Positions 39,290 through 48,639 are shown, numbered from the stretch's first letter. The stretch is DNA of 64,000 nucleotides from Aquibacillus albus (GCF_016908325.1 NZ_JAFBDR010000001.1:306527-370526); one strand, 5' to 3'. Notes: generated by a model not told the origin, from the letters alone. Numbers and translations are program-made.

Positions 39290-41995
39290 TTATAACGAAA
39301 TACCTAGTAGTCCTCGTGTAAACTGAAAGTCTACATTACCCTGTTTAAACAAACGAGGAGTATAACTATGCTCAAAGATTTGTTTGCATCGCTCTAGAAT
39401 CTGCTCTGTCCAACAAGTAGGATCTCCAGTAAGGAACAGATCCAAGTCGGTAGCGTAGTTTTGCTGCATAGACGAATCCGATGTCATTTGAAGGATAGGC
39501 ACGAATGGATGTGCCTGCATAGGGCTTTCATTAGTCAGGGCAATGATTAACTCAACACCTGTAGCAGCTAATCCTGTAATGGTTTCTACCCAATGTGTAG
39601 TTGGAGATTCCATCATGTGAAAGCCAAATTTATTAGCATGTTCCCCATAGGCTAAGGAAGGTTGGACTTTAGGTGTAGTTAAGGTATTTTCACTGTAAGC
39701 ATCTGTTGAAAGCAATCCACTGTTTTCAGGAATAACCACCATACCGCCTGCACCTACAATCATTTTAGTCAATGTGGCAAGCTGTTCACCCTCTGCATCT
39801 CCAATCGAACCATCACTTAAGATACCAATCCGCAATCCTTCTAGCCCTACTGTTTCCTGTGTGCCACATTGATCTTTAGCCAATTGATCCATAAACCACG
39901 CTTCCACCTTCTCCGTTACCTTATTAATGCCACCGTCAAGTTGAATACTAGCAAAACCAAGACGTCTTGGGTCAATATTCATCTCCTTCATCTTATTCTT
40001 CATAAAGTCGTTGTGCGTTTTTTCGCATCCGTGTTCCAGTAACAGACAATGCTTGACTAGTGGATGGCTTATGTAACCCATCATTGTTCGAGCATACATT
40101 TCCTCTGGTTTTCCAGCTGAGTTTCCACATCCTTCTGTGTGAGCTAAGGCCACGAAGCGCGAGAGCCCATTAGACTGACCAATTCCCTGTTCGTTCAATC
40201 GCTTCGTAATCATATTAGCTACCTGACCAGAACAAAGACTAGTAGGTAGGATTAAACCAACCGAATCACTAGCTATTTGATCTTGGTTATGCGTAAAGGT
40301 GAATTTAATTGGTTTGTTAGTTTTAGCTGAAGTTGTTTGAATTGGGATGGGTTCCCCAGTTGGTTCAGGTTTATGAAGTAATGAATGTAATTGGCTTGAA
40401 TCCGTTTGCTGCCAGTTACGCCAAATCTGTACCTGTACATGGCCTGCTTTCTCACCAACACTGCGCTGACCTGAGGCAGTCTGTAATGCCAATTCAAAGG
40501 ATTTCTTACCCAACTCATCCATGGACATACCATCTTGATACTGACCGGCATTGATGTCCATATCTTTGGATAATAATTGGAATCGACTCGAAGTAGTCAC
40601 TACCTTAAGCGTCGGGACAAAAGGAAAGTTGGTTATGGATCCATTACCTGTTGTAAAGAAAATTAAGTTACAGCCGGAAGCTACTTGCCCAGCCACACTC
40701 TCAAGATCATTACCCGGGCTATCCATGAAATGAAATCCAGAATCTTTCATCGGTTCACCATAGTTGATGGCATAATCTAGGCGAGTTTCAGGATCTTTTT
40801 TGCGGGCAGCACCAATGGATTTGAGATAAATATTATACAATCCTCGATATTTATTACCACCAGATGGATTTCCTTCAGCACTAGTACCATGCCAAGATGC
40901 ACGATTCTTAAAGTCTTTCATTAAATTTAGGAATTTACGTGCAGTTTCAACATCACGAACCTTTTGCAAGACATATGGCTCGGCGCCAATTAATTCATCA
41001 GTTTCAGCAAGATTAGCACTGCCTCCATATCGGATTAACTCTTTCGAAATCCACCCCAACAACGGATTAGCAGAAATTCCAGAAAAAGAGTCTGAGCCAC
41101 CGCACTGTAAAGCAATCTTTAGGTTGCTTATACATTCAGGGGTCCTTTCTATATCATTAACTGTTGGTAGCCATTCACGTACAATTGCTTCGCCTTTATT
41201 TAAATTTTCTTGGAAGCCCCCATTGATTGACATCAAACGATGCAACACATCATCTAATGGATAATGGTATTTTCGTGCATAATCTACTACCATTTGATTT
41301 GTTACGGGATCATGATCGTAATCCACCAATAGGACTGCACCGACATTTGGATTGACCATAAATCCAGCTAATGTCCGTAGCAAGAGTGTTAGATTATTAG
41401 GTTGTTCTGTATTACCCTCCGTGTGTGCAACGGGGACAATCCCATCTATTTGAGGATAATGCTTTAATTCATCTTGTAACCGGGCAGCAAGTTGCTTAAC
41501 ATAGCTCCCCGTACGAGAGGTAGTTCCCAATAAGACAATCGTATTACGGGTACCAACTCCACGTGTTTTACTGCGACGATACCCCATGAAGGTTCGAGAT
41601 TCCTTGTAAGCAGGGAGGGTTGGGGCCGGTTGAAACTTTTCCTCATTAAGAATAAAAGTAGGAGCTTGATCAGTAAAATTAGGCTCCGGAGGAAGGGGGA
41701 AGTCTAGCGAACGCACGCGAAGTGCATCCAACACACCCTTGTTAATCACATAATTACCTGGCTCGATTGGTTGCTTAGCCACACCAAAAGGCAATTCCCA
41801 AGAGAGTAAGTATTCACCAGCAGAAATTGCTTTCACTGCAAAACGATGACCTTCTAAGACGGTATAATCTAAAATCAGCTCTTTGTCTTGATAGTGAATA
41901 ATTGTGCCAGCGTCAAGTGAGCGAATTGCAACGGCGACATTATCTCCCGGTAAAGGGAGTCTAGCAACTTCGTCAAAATCAAAAGAAAGATTCAT
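39290..41995 (-). CDS. large UxaA/GarD-type dehydratase with two catalytic modules
   Basis: 901 aa. An N-terminal SAF-like segment (about 1-90, DNVAVAIRSLDAGTII) is followed by two successive UxaA_C-type modules. Module one (about 150-520) has PVAHTEGN, ALQCGGSDSFSGISANP and FMDSPGNDLESVAGQVASG; module two (about 575-880) has ALAHTEGCGNS, LLEHGCEKT and MMESPTTHWVETITG. Normal altronate/galactarate dehydratases are about 500 aa with one module. A cre-like site lies about 85 bp upstream, suggesting carbon catabolite control. Confidence 0.8.
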   Translation of the reverse strand: MNLSFDFDEVARLPLPGDNVAVAIRSLDAGTIIHYQDKELILDYTVLEGHRFAVKAISAGEYLLSWELPFGVAKQPIEPGNYVINKGVLDALRVRSLDFPLPPEPNFTDQAPTFILNEEKFQPAPTLPAYKESRTFMGYRRSKTRGVGTRNTIVLLGTTSRTGSYVKQLAARLQDELKHYPQIDGIVPVAHTEGNTEQPNNLTLLLRTLAGFMVNPNVGAVLLVDYDHDPVTNQMVVDYARKYHYPLDDVLHRLMSINGGFQENLNKGEAIVREWLPTVNDIERTPECISNLKIALQCGGSDSFSGISANPLLGWISKELIRYGGSANLAETDELIGAEPYVLQKVRDVETARKFLNLMKDFKNRASWHGTSAEGNPSGGNKYRGLYNIYLKSIGAARKKDPETRLDYAINYGEPMKDSGFHFMDSPGNDLESVAGQVASGCNLIFFTTGNGSITNFPFVPTLKVVTTSSRFQLLSKDMDINAGQYQDGMSMDELGKKSFELALQTASGQRSVGEKAGHVQVQIWRNWQQTDSSQLHSLLHKPEPTGEPIPIQTTSAKTNKPIKFTFTHNQDQIASDSVGLILPTSLCSGQVANMITKRLNEQGIGQSNGLSRFVALAHTEGCGNSAGKPEEMYARTMMGYISHPLVKHCLLLEHGCEKTHNDFMKNKMKEMNIDPRRLGFASIQLDGGINKVTEKVEAWFMDQLAKDQCGTQETVGLEGLRIGILSDGSIGDAEGEQLATLTKMIVGAGGMVVIPENSGLLSTDAYSENTLTTPKVQPSLAYGEHANKFGFHMMESPTTHWVETITGLAATGVELIIALTNESPMQAHPFVPILQMTSDSSMQQNYATDLDLFLTGDPTCWTEQILERCKQIFEHSYTPRLFKQGNVDFQFTRGLLGISL

Positions 41996-42076
41996 AGTAA
42001 AAAACTCCTTATTGTAAAATTTAGTTAAGGCAAAAAGGACAGAATTACTTTTTATAAGCCCACGTCTTCAGAATTT

Positions 42077-42092
42077 ATTAAGCGCTTTCATT
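42077..42092 (-). promoter_or_regulatory. CcpA cre-like site
   Basis: On the minus strand ATGAAAGCGCTTAAT, close to the cre consensus TGWAARCGYTWNCW with one mismatch and a central palindrome. It lies upstream of the UxaA-like gene. Confidence 0.55.
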
Positions 42093-42099
42093 AATGATG

Positions 42100-42456
42100 T
42101 TAACTTAGCAACAGTATATGAGTTTATAACCATATTCTAACACAGATTGAAAAAATTATTGAATGGAAGAAATTTTTTCTTTTTTATAGAAATGTCTAGT
42201 TTCACTGCGAATTTGTGAATCGTTTAATAAATAGAACAAGTGGTTGATAAAAAACAAGTATATAATAACCCATAAATAAAGAATGAGGGAGGATACTTCG
42301 AAGAATTTTATGATCGCACAGGTTATGATTTTTTAAATCAGATTATTTACATTGAACGAAGAAGGAGAAAAATTTAACCAAGACTTTATTACGTAAAATA
42401 TAAATTTGACGGAATAAAGTAAAAAGTATAAAATTGGAAGAAAGAGGTGATTCAAA
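42100..42456. other. spacer with possible gene remnant
   Basis: AT-rich. A plus-strand stretch near 42297-42380 reads YFEEFYDRTGYDFLNQ and ends in a stop, with a Shine-Dalgarno-like GGGAGGA but no start codon; possibly a decayed gene. Confidence 0.35.
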
Positions 42457-43527
42457 ATGAATAAAGATAAGAAGCAGCGTTATTATGAACGAGTTGAGGA
42501 AAAAGTAAAAGAGCTTCCATGGTATGTTGGTGAATACATAGATAAAAGACGCAGAAAACTTTCCGCAGCATCATTATTAAACTATTGTCATGATTATATC
42601 ATTTTCTTTGACTGGTTATTAGCTGAAGGATATTTCGAAGGTTCACGTAAAGAAGTTCCGTTAGATGCTCTCGAAAAGCTAACAGTTCAACAAATTGAAG
42701 ATTTCTTATCCTTTTTAGAGTTTAAACTAGAGAATTCACCATTAACTATTAATAGAAAATTATCCGCGTTAAAATCTTTATTTCATTACCTGCAAAATAT
42801 TGCGGAAACTGCAGAGCTAGATCCTTACATAACAAGAAACGTAGTAGCAAAAATAGAATTGAACGATGTGAAGGAAGATCAAGAAACAATTGCCAATCGA
42901 TTAGAAGGAAAAATGCTACGAGGAGATGAATATGAACAATTTAGGCAATTTGTGGCTCATGACTATGGTTTAATCAACAAAGATAACAAAAAACTAGCCA
43001 ATTTTCATAAAAAAAACAGAGAAAGAGATACTGCTATTATATCTTTAATCTTAGGCTCCGGATTGAGGTTATCTGAAATAACCGGTCTTGATTTGGATGA
43101 TATTGACTGGAAAAAGAACATGGTTCGAGTAGTCAGAAAAGGCAATAAAGAACAGTATGTATATATTAGCGACCAAGCAACGATTGATTTAAAAGAATAT
43201 GTAGCAGTTCGTGAAGAAAGGTATGGAATTAATAAAAGCACCAAGTCGTTATTTATTGCAGCAACTATGGGGCCAAAAGGAACTACCAGAAGATTAACTG
43301 AACGATCTGTCGAAAAGTTAGTGGAAAAGTATGCGAAAGCATTTGGAAAACCATCTCTGTCAGTACATAAATTAAGACACTCCTTTGCAACAAGATATCA
43401 CCTAGAAAACAATAATGTCCCTAAGTTAAGGAGACAATTGGGACATTCATCTATACAAACGACTATGATTTACACGCATCTTACCAATGACGAAATGCGT
43501 GATGCGGTTAACAAAATGGATAAATAA
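42457..43527 (+). CDS. xerS: XerS-type tyrosine recombinase
   Basis: 356 aa, the XerS length. The N-terminal ELPWYVGEYIDKRRRKLSAAS and SAM-like core-binding domain (about 15-130) resemble XerS. Catalytic residues are in order: Arg in GSGLRLSEITG, Lys in VRKGNKEQYV, HKLRHSF, GHSSIQTTMIYTHL with its Tyr. XerS resolves chromosome dimers alone at difSL in streptococci; extra copies can serve mobile DNA. It lies at the 3' side of the minus-strand cassette array. GAGGTGATTC precedes the ATG. Confidence 0.88.
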   Translation: MNKDKKQRYYERVEEKVKELPWYVGEYIDKRRRKLSAASLLNYCHDYIIFFDWLLAEGYFEGSRKEVPLDALEKLTVQQIEDFLSFLEFKLENSPLTINRKLSALKSLFHYLQNIAETAELDPYITRNVVAKIELNDVKEDQETIANRLEGKMLRGDEYEQFRQFVAHDYGLINKDNKKLANFHKKNRERDTAIISLILGSGLRLSEITGLDLDDIDWKKNMVRVVRKGNKEQYVYISDQATIDLKEYVAVREERYGINKSTKSLFIAATMGPKGTTRRLTERSVEKLVEKYAKAFGKPSLSVHKLRHSFATRYHLENNNVPKLRRQLGHSSIQTTMIYTHLTNDEMRDAVNKMDK

Positions 43528-43555
43528 TAAACGGTTGTATTTAAATTTAATTTTA

Positions 43556-43612
43556 AAAAATCTCAATATCTTAAGAATACTTAACTTTTGAGATATCGAG
43601 ATTATTTTTTGT
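43556..43612 (+). terminator. terminator after xerS
   Basis: AATCTCAATATCT and AGATATCGAGATT stem, one mismatch, with inner TTAAG/CTTAA pairing and a following ATTTTTTG. Confidence 0.7.
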
Positions 43613-43613
43613 A

Positions 43614-43649
<36 letters not shown>

Positions 43650-43755
43650 AAATCCTAACGTACCAATAAGTATCGCGCTCAACTTCTGATAATTTTCATT
43701 ATTAGGAACTTCGCCTCTCCAAGTTAACGATAATATTTGTCTGATTTCTATTTAC

Positions 43756-44145
43756 TTATATATTAACTTTATAATTCAGTGCTAATTCATCCGCAGGTAA
43801 TCCCCTTATTCCCCAGTTATGTTTTGGTGTTTCAAAAATTGTAATTTCTACATCCTGCGGAGATATATTTAATTCACTATTTATACGTTCGAACAGTAGT
43901 TTAATTAATTGTTTTTTAGATTCTGCCGTTCTACCTTCAAACATGCTAATTTCAATGATGGTATATGCATCAGTTCTACCACTTGCAAAATAGAAATCTT
44001 CTTTGTTCATAGGGAAAAAGCGATGAAACTTCTTATCCGCAGGAAATTCAAGGATTTCCACCATACAAGAATGAATAAGTCCCGATAGCATTTCCTTAAC
44101 TGGATTTAACCTCTCCTTAACGCCATAAATTTTTATTTGTCCCAT
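43756..44145 (-). CDS. tautomerase family protein, copy A
   Basis: 129 aa. It matches the 4-oxalocrotonate tautomerase-like family of Bacillaceae (ends of the type ISPQDVEITIFETPKHNWGIRGLPADEL), though the usual N-terminal Pro is not at position 2. It is very close to copy B at 55708-56097. It ends the shortened T-box module, 6 bp after the deleted methyltransferase. Shine-Dalgarno GGTGAGAAAGA precedes ATG 44145. Confidence 0.75.
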   Translation of the reverse strand: MGQIKIYGVKERLNPVKEMLSGLIHSCMVEILEFPADKKFHRFFPMNKEDFYFASGRTDAYTIIEISMFEGRTAESKKQLIKLLFERINSELNISPQDVEITIFETPKHNWGIRGLPADELALNYKVNI

Positions 44146-44151
44146 TCTTTC

Positions 44152-44589
44152 TCACCCTTCTTTGTTATCCTTTTTAATTTTAAGCATTGAATTAGCATTG
44201 GTTTGAAATTCATATGACACTTTAACTTCATCGACTATGCAACCTTTATCGGCAAGGTGACTTTTTATTCTATTTAAATGCACATATTTCTTCCCCTCTA
44301 AATCAACTAATGGAAATATACGATTCAGTGCATGCTCTATATCCTGAAGACCTTTATTCCTTAAATCCTCACCTGAATGGTAATAAGCAATATCACAAGC
44401 TGTTACATCTAAACCTAAACTATTTCCAACTGCTGAAAAAGAACAAGCTCCTGAAGGACAATCTAGTATTTTCTTCCCCTCCAAATCTTCTTTAGAAAGT
44501 AAAAACATATCCAAATACTCTTCAAAAGTCCTCCCGATAAAAATAATTCTTTCTAAATCTAACTTTGTACTTTGCTCAAATCTACTCAC
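44152..44589 (-). pseudogene. internally deleted methyltransferase, copy A
   Basis: Open frame of 145 codons from GTG 44589. It is nearly identical to the methyltransferase at 56946-57650 over the first about 90 codons (ILDCPSGACSF SAM motif) and over the last 56, but 93 codons in between are missing in frame. The lost part holds much of the catalytic half, so it is unlikely to be active. The second methyltransferase of module B is absent here. Confidence 0.85.
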
Positions 44590-44618
44590 TAAACTCACCT
44601 CTCAGAAATTTTATAAAT

Positions 44619-44893
44619 TTAAAAAGGGTTTCCCATCCTAAAAATAAGGACGGAAAACCCGTGGTGCCACCTTCATTCGCTTATAATAAATATAAACGCG
44701 CTCTCATGTACAGAATGAGCTATATTCTCATCGATACACTGTCTCTTTTATCGGTGAGACTTTCCGCCGAAGCCTACTATTTTTTCAGCTTGGTTGCTCA
44801 GAAGCCCATTCAACAAAAGTCCCACACTGATTTTCACCAACCATCAGCTCTCTAAAGTGTTCTTTCTGTTTACTTCTCTTCATCACTGCAATT
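44619..44893 (-). promoter_or_regulatory. T-box riboswitch, copy A
   Basis: Leader of module A. The T-box sequence AAGGTGGCACCACGGG is exact (44658-44673), followed by a terminator (CCGTCCTT / AGGATGGG with T-run). Stem I with AGAGAGCTGATGGTTGG and GAATGGGC is upstream. The specifier, set by pairing of AGAAG with CTTCT, appears to be UGG, so it would sense uncharged tRNA-Trp; this is an inference. It is nearly identical to copy B. Confidence 0.9.
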
Positions 44894-45019
44894 TGTTAAT
44901 TATATCCAACTGATTATATTAACTGAATTTTACAATAATTCAAATTACTAGTCAATACCATGTCATCATATCATACCATACCAATCACATAATAGCTTAT
45001 TATTCATTCTCCAACTCTT

Positions 45020-45036
45020 GCACGTTAGTGAATAAG
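45020..45036 (-). repeat. attC-like site 1
   Basis: GCACGTTAGTGAATAAG, a degenerate copy of the GCACCCGTTAGTGAAATAAG box, after the nucleotidyltransferase gene. Confidence 0.55.
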
Positions 45037-45062
45037 AACAAGTCCGAACCGGGAGTGTTAAA

Positions 45063-45926
45063 TTATATCACCATGTTTACAATTTTATTTAACCAATCAG
45101 CGTTCTCATCAATCTCCAATTTATTGCAAAGCGATCTATGAACTATTTTAAATTCATGCACAATACTTTTCATTACATTTATAATTTCTACTGTACTTCT
45201 TCCACATTCCCAACTTTTAAGAAGGGACTGTTGCCAGCTTTCTAACTGACTTCTTTCGCCTTCATATTTAGCCCAATCACCGAATGTATTTGGTTGAACT
45301 CCCGCATCCATATACCATGCAGTTGACATTGATAAACGTAAGTTATCTATACAACTTAATGCATAATAATACTCTTTTCTCATAACTCTTCTATACGCTT
45401 CGTGTAAATATGCAAAAAATTTAGATCTCCACAACTCAAATTCTTCCAGTAACGGTTCATAAGTTAGGAGCATTGATTCTTCTAATATTTCAGCCATCTT
45501 TCCATCTGTATCTTTTATAATCTTTATATTTTTTAACCAAACAGATGGTCGAATATCGTCTGGCTCATAATAAAAGGTATCTACTTTAACAAAACAATCA
45601 TAGTGAACAACAGTATAAATTGATACAGGATTTACATCTTCATAATAAAGAACATTTCCCCAATTTCCGGGACGTGTTTTTTTGTTTGAAATATATTCCT
45701 TTATTTTTTCAGGAAAAACAACTACTCTAAGATCAATATCAGAATAATCATCCGTATTTTCATTTCCAATTGATCCACCGTAAAAGAAAGCTAGAACATT
45801 ATTATCATATAAAAAATCTTTCTCGATTGAATCTAATAATTTTTTACGGTATTTTGGTAATTCTAGGTCTCTTTCTTTGTGTTTACTTACAAATCCCACA
45901 CATTCAAAACCACTCTCCCTGTACAT
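45063..45926 (-). CDS. nucleotidyltransferase related to aminoglycoside adenylyltransferases
   Basis: 287 aa. The nucleotidyltransferase motif FFYGGSIGNENTDDYSDIDLRVV shows the G-S and D-x-D metal site. The C-terminal half is helical, like AadK/ANT(6)-type or DUF4111-like proteins. Antibiotic resistance is not proven. The first about 25 residues (YRESGFECVGFVSKHK) look like the end of a GNAT enzyme, and no Shine-Dalgarno precedes ATG 45926, so the true start may differ. Confidence 0.7.
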   Translation of the reverse strand: MYRESGFECVGFVSKHKERDLELPKYRKKLLDSIEKDFLYDNNVLAFFYGGSIGNENTDDYSDIDLRVVVFPEKIKEYISNKKTRPGNWGNVLYYEDVNPVSIYTVVHYDCFVKVDTFYYEPDDIRPSVWLKNIKIIKDTDGKMAEILEESMLLTYEPLLEEFELWRSKFFAYLHEAYRRVMRKEYYYALSCIDNLRLSMSTAWYMDAGVQPNTFGDWAKYEGERSQLESWQQSLLKSWECGRSTVEIINVMKSIVHEFKIVHRSLCNKLEIDENADWLNKIVNMVI

Positions 45927-45939
45927 TGATATTTAGATA

Positions 45940-46170
45940 CTATTCAATGAAAATTTGATTTATCCTTTTTACCGCTTCAGAAGCATACCCTTTATTTTGA
46001 TAGTTTGTTTTGATTAAAAACCCATCCAATCTCATACGTATGCTCACCAAAATACTTATGAAAAACAATGTGCCCAATAAGAATATTTCCATCTATTTTT
46101 ACAACGGGAAATTTCTCTGCGTTATTACCTGTGTTTTTATTTACAAACTTTTTTGTATCCTCTTAAACAA
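45940..46170 (-). pseudogene. GNAT acetyltransferase remnant
   Basis: Minus-strand frames give FPVVKIDGNILIGHIVFHKYFGEHTYEIGWVFN, then after a frameshift NYQNKGYASEAVKRIN, the acetyl-CoA loop of a RimJ-like GNAT. The N-terminus is missing and the frame is broken, so it is not functional. Confidence 0.75.
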
Positions 46171-46194
46171 TCGCTCCCTTTAATTGAAGAAACC
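46171..46194 (-). repeat. attC-like site 2
   Basis: TCGCTCCCTTTAATTGAAGAAACC, degenerate core next to the stop codon of the membrane protein gene at 46194. Confidence 0.45.
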
Positions 46195-46589
46195 TATTTG
46201 ATCCTTATGGTTAATATCATAAATATAAAAAATATGGAGCTACCGACAGAACCGTAGATTCCGAATGCAAAAAATGAAAAGGTAATTGGTCCACCACTTA
46301 ACAGTGAAACAATTGTAATAGTAAGAACACCTACAATAAATCCTGCAATTAAGTAAAATATCAATTTTATAATTTCTTTTTCAACATTTTTGTCAATAAA
46401 AATTGAAATAGGTATTCCACCTACTAAATATGCTAACCCTGTTATTAGTAACAAGATTGGTATAGGTGCTCCAAATGAATCATACCAAGAATCCGGATTT
46501 CTTTCGGAGACAGGTGTAAACATCATATAAGCCAAAATCAGACTAAATATTACTGTCGATAAAAGTGAAACAATCAATCTTCTTAACAT
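46194..46589 (-). CDS. hypothetical membrane protein
   Basis: 131 aa, four hydrophobic helices (about 5-27, 42-62, 73-95, 100-128). No family recognised. The first helix is followed by an extracytoplasmic-like stretch (SERNPDSWYDS). Cassette gene in the array. Confidence 0.7.
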   Translation of the reverse strand: MLRRLIVSLLSTVIFSLILAYMMFTPVSERNPDSWYDSFGAPIPILLLITGLAYLVGGIPISIFIDKNVEKEIIKLIFYLIAGFIVGVLTITIVSLLSGGPITFSFFAFGIYGSVGSSIFFIFMILTIRIK

Positions 46590-46604
46590 TGCTATTATGC
46601 ACCA

Positions 46605-47490
46605 ACCACCTTTCTAATTTTATGTTTTAAACGTTGGAAGTTTTTGATCCCAAAAGAGTCTCGTTTTAAAACTTTAATTGTATTGTTTATGCCCTCTATA
46701 TAACCATTTGTTAAATGGATACATAAAACGACTGTAAGATCTCTTGTTTCCAACGTAAAAATGTTTTTCTCACGCGGCGAAATGCTTCGATGTTTGATGC
46801 TTGCATCCACTTCATACAAGCTTCCAATCCTTTTTTCGCTGTCTTCGCATTACTCGCTTTAAACCATTCATCTAATTTGTTCTTTAGTTCATATGCTTCT
46901 TTTAAACGTGGATGAATCTGTAAAGTTTTTCTACTTTTTCTTGTCCTAGTCCTGACAGTTTATAAATGAATACGAGTTTCTTTATCCACGTTTCGTTGGA
47001 CTTCTCGACGAACTTCATCCAGTGCCCAATAGACCTGGCGCATGAAGTGGAATCGGTCGGCAATGATTAATGGGTCTCCGAGAACTCTACGCACTGCCAG
47101 CTTAAATGACTTGGATAAATCCATCACGACCATTTCACCTTTACTCGTATCGCATGAACGCAAGTATTTTTCAATCGTTTCTATTTTTCGATCAGGCAGG
47201 ATATCAATAATCACTTTATTTTCCACGTCCACCACATTCGTTTGAAACCTTTCTTCTCCTGCATCTCCTTTGAACTCATTAATGGTGATTGCCCGCGGAA
47301 GAACCTTTCTTGTTTGGACGTTGTGCTGATCAAATAATCGTAATAGGCGGTTCGTTGTCATCCCTACAATCGAGCTGCAGTGGTAAAAGAATGTAAGGCC
47401 GTGTATGTTAATGCCGTTGTTTTCAATGCCACTTATATCAGCCCTAGCTGACCGCATTTTCTTGTTCCACTCTCGCTCTTCGTTACTTTA
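46605..47490 (-). pseudogene. degraded ISL3 family transposase
   Basis: N-terminal part missing; two main fragments remain (46960-47457 and 46595-46819) joined by frameshifts. Diagnostic pieces: VVMDLSKSFKLAVRRV, DPLIIADRFHFMRQVYWALDEVRR and TNGYIEGINNTIKVLKR. These match ISL3-type DDE transposases. The element has landed in the cassette array beside hepT and is inactive. Confidence 0.85.
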
Positions 47491-47545
47491 AGCGTATTCA
47501 TTCACATATGTCATTTTCAATGTAGTATTATTTTCTTCAAAAATT

Positions 47546-47584
47546 AAAACGCTTGGATTACTTTTATTACCCAAGCGTTTTAGT
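47546..47584 (-). terminator. terminator after hepT remnant
   Basis: AAAACGCTTGG / CCAAGCGTTTT with a 13-base loop. Confidence 0.75.
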
Positions 47585-47587
47585 TTC

Positions 47588-47921
47588 CTACGATTTTTCT
47601 AACAAATCATTAATTTTTTCTTTTAATGGTGGTATTTCTTTTTCTACAACGTTCCAAACTATCCCATTATCTACACCAAAGTAATCGTGAATTAACACGT
47701 CCCTAAGTCCAGCCATTTCTCGCCAAGGTACATGCAAGTGTTGTTCTCTATATTCTTTTTATATTCGCTTTGTAGCTTCTCCAATAATCTCAAGATTACG
47801 AATGACTGCATCCTGGATTAATTTTGAGCTAAAAAAATCATCTTCTCCATTTGGAAGATAAAGATTCAATATTAGTTATACACTCCATAATATGCCTCAA
47901 ATAGAGCTTGTCATTTTTCAT
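47588..47921 (-). pseudogene. hepT: HepT-type toxin, broken
   Basis: DUF86/HepT RNase fold. Starts at ATG 47921 overlapping the mntA stop by 4 bp, but a frameshift occurs near codon 24 and a TAA later breaks the restored frame. After it, WREMAGLRDVLIHDYFGVDNGIVWNVV retains the R-x4-H-x-Y catalytic motif. The toxin partner of MntA is thus inactivated. Confidence 0.85.
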
Positions 47922-48205
47922 AGTTGAATGGCTCCATTTAAAACTTCTTCCTTCATACTCCAATGAATCGAGTTTTCAGTCACAACATCAACTCTAGTAT
48001 TTATTATGTCTTCAACTTCTTGTTTAAAGCGAATCAAATCAAACAAACTTCTTCCTTCCTCGAAATCCACTAGTAAATCTAGGTCACTTGAAGGTCCATC
48101 TTCTAATCTTGAAACCGAACCAAAAACACGTACATTATGAATACCGTGTTGACCTGCTAATTTTAATATTATGTCACGCTTTTCTTGAAGAACATCATTA
48201 ATCAC
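47918..48205 (-). CDS. mntA: MntA-type nucleotidyltransferase antitoxin
   Basis: 95 aa. Motif VFGSVSRLEDGPSSDLDLLVDFEEG with G-S-x10-D-x-D is intact. In the HepT-MntA system MntA AMPylates the Tyr of the HepT motif and neutralises it (family knowledge). Start is GTG 48205. Here the toxin is broken, so the antitoxin is an orphan. Confidence 0.85.
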   Translation of the reverse strand: MINDVLQEKRDIILKLAGQHGIHNVRVFGSVSRLEDGPSSDLDLLVDFEEGRSLFDLIRFKQEVEDIINTRVDVVTENSIHWSMKEEVLNGAIQL

Positions 48206-48306
48206 AACACATCCCTCACATTCTTCAATACTTTAAATCCATTATATCATTTTCTTATATCATTTTCTGAAATCTGTTTATATAAAACCTGAAAAAATAA
48301 CAACCA

Positions 48307-48341
48307 CTTGTTAAAGGATTGCACCCGTTTAGCGAAACAAG
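48307..48341 (-). repeat. attC-like site 3
   Basis: CTTGTTAAAGGATTGCACCCGTTTAGCGAAACAAG. Its core GTTTAGC is the exact complement of GCTAAAC boxes seen elsewhere. Confidence 0.7.
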
Positions 48342-48626
48342 CTATTTCAGTTTTATGCCCTGTTTTTGTGCATAATCGTTAATTTCTTTTATTAGATTTT
48401 GTTTATAAATAGACGTACTATATGGAATATCTCTTTGGTTTTCTCCACGATGTGTGTATTCAGGAAAGATAATAAAGTTATCTCTGTCCATTTTCTTAAT
48501 AATAAACTCATTACCTTCAAATTCGCCATTTCTTATATGAACGTTATAAATAAAATTCATTATTTCATCATATAAATCTTGATACATTATTTCTGAACGT
48601 AAAAACTTTTCTAGCACGTTAATCAC
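48342..48626 (-). CDS. hypothetical protein
   Basis: 94 aa from GTG 48626, 8 bases after AAGGAG. Soluble, with a central NEFIIKKMDRDNFIIFPEY. No family recognised. The stop abuts attC-like site 3. Cassette gene; an immunity-like role is possible only by context. Confidence 0.6.
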   Translation of the reverse strand: MINVLEKFLRSEIMYQDLYDEIMNFIYNVHIRNGEFEGNEFIIKKMDRDNFIIFPEYTHRGENQRDIPYSTSIYKQNLIKEINDYAQKQGIKLK

Positions 48627-48639
48627 ATTAGTCACTCCT

